DNA of 10,217 bases. Origin: Phycisphaerales bacterium. Lineage in GTDB: Bacteria; Planctomycetota; Phycisphaerae; SM23-33. Location of the stretch: assembly GCA_003153915.1 (NCBI GenBank), contig PMBX01000234.1, positions 161 to 10,377 on the forward strand, written 5' to 3'. Positions 6,368 through 10,217 of this stretch are shown in pieces. Below the pieces are notes generated by a model. That model was given only the letters and a program-made list of their open reading frames with translations. It did not search any database and was not told where the DNA came from. The position numbers were made by a program, and so were the translations under genes. Every line of letters begins with the position of its first letter. Position 1 is the first letter of the stretch.

Positions 6368-8314
6368 TCAGCGGAGGTATCCCCGCCGCATACAGACACG
6401 CAAGGTTTCGCGTGCGATGGGACCGGCGTTGATGGCCGCCCCGCCCTCGACGTACTCTACCACCACCGCGACGGCGACCTGTGGATCCTCGTAAGGAGCG
6501 TAACCGGCAAACCACGCCATGTCGCCGACGCGGTCCTGCCCATCGTCGGTCTTCAAGCTTGCCACTGTCGCCGTCCCGGTCTTTCCGGCAACTTCCACCG
6601 GTAACGGTTCGATGTCTTCTCCATGGAAGATTTTGTATGCCGTGCCTCCAGGTTCATTGACGACCCGCCGTATCCCTTCGCGGACGGCCTCCAGTTGCAC
6701 GGGGCTGAATGGCAGAGGCCGGCGGACCTGCGGAGGCCCGCCTTCCAGCACCAGCACCGGCGATAGAAACGTCCCGCGCGCCACGGCCGCCAGGGCGTCG
6801 GCCACGTGCAATGGCGTGATGGCGACGGGGCCTTGTCCGATGGCCATTAACCGCGATTCGTCGAGGGAGGCATTGGCGTCCACCGTTCCGCTGCGCTCCT
6901 CTAGAAGCCCGGTACCCGGTGGCGAGGCATAGCCAAAAATCGCCAGCCCGGCCGCCAGACGAGCCGCGCCCATCTCGCCGCCGAGGTGATAGAAGTATAC
7001 GTTGCAACTGTTTTTCAGCCCATCGCGGACATTCATCGGGCCGTGTCCGGGTATCCCGTGCTTGACCGTCCAGCACCGCCAGCGATTCGGCTCGTTTTCC
7101 AGCAGGTATCCCGTGCAGTTGTAGGTCGTCTCCGGCGTGACCACTCCATCCCCCAACGCCGCCAGGGCCACCAGCGGCTTGATGGTCGAACCGGGCGGGT
7201 ACAACTGCGACACGGCCCGGTGGCGCAACGGGAACATCACATCATCGGAGGAAAGTTTCTTGAAGTCCGCCCGATAACGGTTCAAGTCGAAGGTCGGCAT
7301 GGACACCATGGCCAACACCTCCCCACGCGGCACGGACAAGACGACAATACAGCCGCTCGCATCGGGTGGGAATAACCGGGTCAAGTCCTCCTGCAAATGA
7401 ATGTCCAGCGTCAAGGGGACGTCATTACCCTGGACGGCGGGGGTATCCTCCAGCACCTGCCCGCTAGTCTTGTGGCGGCGTTGGCAACCCCTCCGTCCTC
7501 GCAGTGTGGACTCACACATGCGTTCCACGCCGCTTTTTCCGATGATGTCGCCGCCAAGATAGTTACCAGCCAGGCGGGCCACGGTATCGGCTTGGGAGTC
7601 CGTCAGATTAAACCGATCCTGCTCCTGGGCGCTGACTTCTCCGGTGACGCCGATAAGGTGACAAGCCAAACCCCCATAGGGATAACGTCGCTTGAAACTG
7701 GGGCGCACAGAGGCCCCCACCAGAGCATCGAGCTTTGCCTTGACCGCCGTGGCGGTGGCCTGGTCCAGGCCCGTGGCTATGGGGTGAGACCACGTCTGTT
7801 CCCTCGCAATCTTTGCAGGTTCGTTCATGGAGGAGCGAATCGCCTCCACGCGGCTGACAATCCGACCAACGGTCAGGGAAAGCTCGTCTCCCGATCCACC
7901 GAGCAGTTCCCTGGCGGTATTCCAGGTAGCCGCGAGGCGGCGAAGATAGACCTCCTTGGCGTCAGCGAGGTCCGCGGCAAGACCTGTTTTGACCCATTCC
8001 GCCTCTTGACGCCGGCGCCATTGCGCCGCTTCGGTGGCAAAGGAATCGTTGGGATCACCGGGAACCCAACCGTACAGAACGTGGTAGTCCAGGCAGAACT
8101 CAAAGCAAGGCTCGTCGATTGCCAGTACGGCTCCCTGGCGGTCGAGAATCTGGCCCCGGCTGGCCGGAAGGATGTCCAGCTTCTGGAGATTCCTCTCGAT
8201 CTGGAGGCGGTAGTCCTGGCCCCGGACCATTTGCAAGCCCCAGAGACGAACGACGATCCCCAGGAATACCAGGGCGATGAGGGCCAGGAATGTCTGTACT
8301 CTGCGGTTGTACAA
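6368..8314 (-). CDS. mrdA: Penicillin-binding protein 2, elongation-specific D,D-transpeptidase
   Basis: This 648-residue class B PBP crosslinks peptidoglycan in the periplasm as RodA's partner. An N-terminal membrane anchor spans about 7-27. The PBP dimer (pedestal) domain starts ASRGQILDRQGAVLA (51-65) and includes a long, partly helical insert at about 82-200. The transpeptidase domain has all three active-site motifs: STIK at 376-379 (acylated Ser376), SCN at 436-438 and KTGT at 578-581. The predicted start is TTG (8312-8314): an in-frame TGA lies two codons upstream, and the first in-frame Met would remove the membrane anchor. The Shine-Dalgarno is weak (GGATGAG). The gene begins 45 bases after mreD. 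Length is near that of E. coli PBP2. Other class B PBPs (FtsI) are less likely given the rodA and mreCD neighbours. Confidence 0.93.
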   Translation of the reverse strand: MYNRRVQTFLALIALVFLGIVVRLWGLQMVRGQDYRLQIERNLQKLDILPASRGQILDRQGAVLAIDEPCFEFCLDYHVLYGWVPGDPNDSFATEAAQWRRRQEAEWVKTGLAADLADAKEVYLRRLAATWNTARELLGGSGDELSLTVGRIVSRVEAIRSSMNEPAKIAREQTWSHPIATGLDQATATAVKAKLDALVGASVRPSFKRRYPYGGLACHLIGVTGEVSAQEQDRFNLTDSQADTVARLAGNYLGGDIIGKSGVERMCESTLRGRRGCQRRHKTSGQVLEDTPAVQGNDVPLTLDIHLQEDLTRLFPPDASGCIVVLSVPRGEVLAMVSMPTFDLNRYRADFKKLSSDDVMFPLRHRAVSQLYPPGSTIKPLVALAALGDGVVTPETTYNCTGYLLENEPNRWRCWTVKHGIPGHGPMNVRDGLKNSCNVYFYHLGGEMGAARLAAGLAIFGYASPPGTGLLEERSGTVDANASLDESRLMAIGQGPVAITPLHVADALAAVARGTFLSPVLVLEGGPPQVRRPLPFSPVQLEAVREGIRRVVNEPGGTAYKIFHGEDIEPLPVEVAGKTGTATVASLKTDDGQDRVGDMAWFAGYAPYEDPQVAVAVVVEYVEGGAAINAGPIARETLRVCMRRGYLR

Positions 8315-8359
8315 GGCTCATCCATCCATATATATGCGATGAATCGCGAGACGGTGCAG

Positions 8360-8929
8360 TTATCGCATCGCCCTGCCGCGCCGGACGCCGCCCGGATGGG
8401 CGACGATAAACCAGCGTTCACAGCGAACCAGCAGGCGATAGGCCAGTGGCATCAGCACGGCGGTATAGCAGGACAAACCCGCCGCCTGCAACAGCATGTC
8501 TCCATATCCCGACCATGTGGCATCGGCCCTGACCAGAAGGGATTGCCCCGTCACCCAGGCACCGTGGGCCAGGACGCAAAAAACCAGCGACAGGATCGCC
8601 TGGCTGGGGATGCGGTCTCGGAAAAAGGCCTCTCGCATACGAAAGACCACCGCCACGGCCAACATGTAGGCCAGGGACATCGGTCCCACTACGGTCGGAC
8701 CGCCCGCGCCGCCGGCGCTACCCAGGTCCACGGCCAGACCCAGGAACCAGGCGGCGATCATCACGTCGTTGCTTTCACGGACCCGCAAGGCCAGGAACAC
8801 CGCTGCGATGGCCAAGAAGTCGGGGCCGATCACGCCCAAAGATTCCGTCGGGAACGTCAACAGCTTGCCAACGGTGGTCTGGAGTAGCATCAGGAGATAA
8901 ACCATGATGGTGAAACCAACCCAGCGCAT
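8360..8929 (-). CDS. mreD: MreD, rod-shape-determining membrane protein
   Basis: A 189-residue integral membrane protein with five or six hydrophobic segments, including about residues 5-22, 33-48, 56-70, 83-96, 110-125 and 150-165. MreD is poorly conserved in sequence; the call rests on size, topology, GPDFLAIAAVFLALR (34-48) followed by a short Gly-rich cytoplasmic or loop segment, and position directly after mreC and before PBP2 and RodA. It is thought to scaffold the elongasome with MreC and modulate PBP2. The ATG at 8927-8929 overlaps the mreC stop as TGATG, so translation is coupled; a GTG one codon earlier is possible. The last 15 residues are Arg-rich and cytoplasmic (GGVRRGRAMR). Confidence 0.87.
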   Translation of the reverse strand: MRWVGFTIMVYLLMLLQTTVGKLLTFPTESLGVIGPDFLAIAAVFLALRVRESNDVMIAAWFLGLAVDLGSAGGAGGPTVVGPMSLAYMLAVAVVFRMREAFFRDRIPSQAILSLVFCVLAHGAWVTGQSLLVRADATWSGYGDMLLQAAGLSCYTAVLMPLAYRLLVRCERWFIVAHPGGVRRGRAMR

Positions 8930-9912
8930 CACCGCCCCCTTCCATTGGGCGTCCGCGCCGACGGCGGAGCAAGTGGCAAGACGATATACACCTCGCGCAG
9001 GTTCGAAAGGTCCGCCTCCGGGGCAACCTTCAATGTAAAGTGATGCGGATTTTGCGGGTCGCGTTGGGCCTGGCGCACCCGCCCGATGCCCATCTCCACC
9101 GGTAGCAGCCCCTCCCCGGCCGTCACCAATAGATCTCCTGGAAGCACGTTGTCGATCTCTGGTACGTGTGAGACGACCAGCCCATTCGACCCGTCTCCGA
9201 CGGCTTGGACATCCAGCGGCACGGAATTGTGTTCGGTGAGCACCTCCCGGGCGGCGGAACCCTCCCGGATAATGGTGATCTCCCTCGGATGATTGGGGTC
9301 CACCAACCTTCGGATTCGCGCGGAAACCTTGAAGTCGCGGTCGGTCACCAATTGCATCCTGGCGACGAATGCCCCGGCGTCAACCAGCCGGCCCACCAAA
9401 GCCGATGTCGTCACCACCGCCAGATCCGTGGGCAACGCCTTGGACCGATCCGTCAGAATAACCGCCGAACCACTCATCGCTCCCTGTCTGGCGCCGACGT
9501 TGACCGCCCGCGTCTGCCCGTAGGGCAGCGAATCCTCGGCGACCACCCTGGCGGGGATGATCTCGCAGGCGGTACCGATGGCCGGAGCGAAGCTGGCGCG
9601 GAGTTTCTGGACGTTGTCCAGATCCCGGCGGGCTTCTTCCCATTGTCGCCGGTAGAAGTTGACCTCGCCGAGGAGACGCTGGTTTTCTTCCCGCAATTGG
9701 CGGGCATCCCTTGGCGAAAGCCCCTCGCCGCGGCCTCCGCCGCGTAGCGCCACGGCCAGGTACATCCCCGCGTCACCGAAGGGAGTCAGCAATGGTTGTA
9801 CCGCATTGCGCAGCCGCGAGGAACAACCCCGGCCCGCCAGCGACATCGCCAACGCCGCCGCAACCAGCAGCGCCACCATCCGTGGCTTGGTCAATCCCGC
9901 CAGAACCTTCAT
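8929..9912 (-). CDS. mreC: MreC, rod-shape-determining protein
   Basis: This 327-residue bitopic protein of the Rod complex binds and activates PBP2 from the periplasmic side. A single membrane helix lies at about 12-27, then a spacer and a coiled coil at about 66-105 (ARQLREENQRLLGEVNFYRR and on). The two-barrel MreC core covers about 118-313, with ARVVAEDSLPYGQTRAVNVG (121-140), ALVGRLVDAGAFVARMQLVT (171-190) and GDLLVTAGEGLLPVEMGIGR (259-278). The C-terminus is Pro/Arg-rich. The start at 9910-9912 is the first ATG; no Shine-Dalgarno is visible and a small hairpin occupies its place. Residue 30 is Cys just after the helix, but no lipobox is present. mreC heads the minus-strand operon. mreB, its usual upstream neighbour, is missing: a 273-base non-coding spacer and a divergent gene lie there. 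Confidence 0.92.
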   Translation of the reverse strand: MKVLAGLTKPRMVALLVAAALAMSLAGRGCSSRLRNAVQPLLTPFGDAGMYLAVALRGGGRGEGLSPRDARQLREENQRLLGEVNFYRRQWEEARRDLDNVQKLRASFAPAIGTACEIIPARVVAEDSLPYGQTRAVNVGARQGAMSGSAVILTDRSKALPTDLAVVTTSALVGRLVDAGAFVARMQLVTDRDFKVSARIRRLVDPNHPREITIIREGSAAREVLTEHNSVPLDVQAVGDGSNGLVVSHVPEIDNVLPGDLLVTAGEGLLPVEMGIGRVRQAQRDPQNPHHFTLKVAPEADLSNLREVYIVLPLAPPSARTPNGRGR

Positions 9913-9913
9913 A

Positions 9914-9928
9914 CCGGTAGTTTACCGG
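9914..9928 (-). promoter_or_regulatory. Small hairpin at the mreC ribosome-binding position
   Basis: CCGGTA, AAC, TACCGG (read on the minus strand) is a perfect six-base-pair stem with a three-base loop that ends one base before the mreC ATG. It fills the stretch where a Shine-Dalgarno would be expected. It could limit translation of the first operon gene, or be coincidence in GC-rich DNA. Confidence 0.3.
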
Positions 9929-9996
9929 CACAATCGCCAGCTTCATAGACCCGTTCGATGGGGCACAGGGCCTTTTAGGTTCTCGGATTAGAAATG

Positions 9997-10093
9997 ATCA
10001 CGAAGATCACCACTATCTCGAAGATCGCAAAGAACAGCGAAGATTATCAATCTCTTTCTTTGAGGCCTTTGTTGCCTTCGTGAGCTTGGTGAT
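9997..10093. repeat. 97-bp imperfect palindrome of CGAAGATC-type units
   Basis: ATCACGAAGATCAC at 9997-10010 matches the reverse complement of 10080-10093 at 12 of 14 bases. Inside, AAGATCGCAAAGAAC (from 10021) again pairs imperfectly with 10053-10069, all centred near 10045. The left arm also repeats CGAAGAT three times in direct orientation. Base composition is clearly richer in A and T than the genes around it. This fits a decayed dispersed intergenic repeat or a long RNA hairpin downstream of no gene and upstream of mreC. No coding potential is seen. Confidence 0.5.
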
Positions 10094-10147
10094 TTTGCGG
10101 TCTTGTGCGATTAAAATTGAAAAATCCTGCCATCCGACAGCTGACCG

Positions 10148-10176
10148 TCGAGAGTCCCGCCTAAGGCGGTTATACT
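10148..10176 (+). promoter_or_regulatory. Sigma70-like promoter with a palindrome in the spacer
   Basis: TATACT (10171-10176) matches the -10 consensus at 5/6, and TCGAGA (10148-10153) matches -35 at 4/6, with a 17-base spacer. The palindrome CCGCC-TAA-GGCGG (10157-10169) fills most of the spacer and could be an operator. Transcription would start within a few bases of the ATG at 10186, giving an almost leaderless mRNA. Confidence 0.4.
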
Positions 10177-10185
10177 GACCAGTCC

Positions 10186-10217
10186 ATGTTCAGCATCGAC
10201 CAGAACTGCCACAGCCT
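10186..10217 (+). CDS. Start of an unidentified gene, cut by the window edge
   Basis: Only ten codons are visible (MFSIDQNCHS). I call it because all ten codons end in G or C, as in the real genes here, while the competing minus-strand frame through the same bases has about half G/C at third positions and reaches a stop at 10111. It sits nine bases after a good -10 box, with no Shine-Dalgarno, so it may be leaderless. It is divergent from the mre operon. I do not recognise the product. Confidence 0.4.
   Translation, partial: MFSIDQNCHS

Noticed and set aside
7873..8421. A minus-strand frame with ATG starts overlapping the mrdA start, which might suggest a frameshifted mrdA.
   Set aside because: The mrdA frame itself is open from the TTG through all motifs and contains the membrane anchor; the other frame has no PBP features.
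7397..8887. A 496-codon open frame on the plus strand opposite mrdA and mreD.
   Set aside because: It lies antisense to two genes with clear family motifs. High GC makes stop codons rare in this antisense frame, and its translation has no recognisable domain.
10111..10217. A minus-strand frame that could be the 3' end of a gene upstream of mreC, in the place where mreB would be expected.
   Set aside because: Its 34 codons have only about half G/C at third positions, unlike neighbouring genes, and the sequence does not resemble the MreB C-terminus; the plus-strand start fits better.

Overview
The window is high-GC bacterial DNA with strongly GC-biased third codon positions. It most resembles a planctomycete, perhaps Phycisphaerae. 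That is an inference from three things: a Gfo/Idh/MocA-type oxidoreductase of the kind abundant in that phylum, the cupin next to it, and intergenic spacers packed with short GC-rich hairpins and degenerate inverted repeats. No rRNA, tRNA, CRISPR array, transposase or phage gene is visible.

Layout. (1) Positions 1-804, minus strand: a short operon of a cupin gene followed by a Gfo/Idh/MocA-family oxidoreductase that runs off the left edge. It has a convincing sigma70-like promoter. (2) Positions 805-1292: a divergent intergenic region holding the cupin promoter, at least four GC-rich hairpins, an 82-bp imperfect inverted repeat and a candidate larC promoter. (3) Positions 1293-4147, plus strand: three tightly packed genes, namely larC (nickel-pincer cofactor synthesis), a small single-pass membrane protein with a coiled coil and a C-terminal HTH resembling DUF2802/SwrB-type proteins, and a membrane-bound family 2 glycosyltransferase. 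(4) Positions 4127-9912, minus strand: the Rod/elongasome operon, transcribed mreC, mreD, mrdA (PBP2), rodA, then an alpha/beta hydrolase whose 3' end overlaps the glycosyltransferase tail to tail. (5) Positions 9913-10217: an AT-richer spacer with a roughly 97-bp imperfect palindrome, then a promoter-like sequence and the first ten codons of an unidentified plus-strand gene.

How the genes work together. MreC and MreD are the membrane scaffold of lateral-wall peptidoglycan synthesis. RodA is the SEDS glycosyltransferase and PBP2 the partner transpeptidase. All four look intact, with the diagnostic catalytic motifs, so the organism should make a peptidoglycan sacculus and elongate it. mreB, which usually precedes mreC, is not here. 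LarC acts in making the nickel-pincer nucleotide cofactor, but larA, larB and larE are not in the window. Its coupling to the small membrane protein and the glycosyltransferase is unexplained.

I see no clear sign of a wholly new multi-gene system. The least explained items are the hairpin families in the spacers, the larC / membrane-HTH / glycosyltransferase cluster, and the mreB-less elongasome operon.
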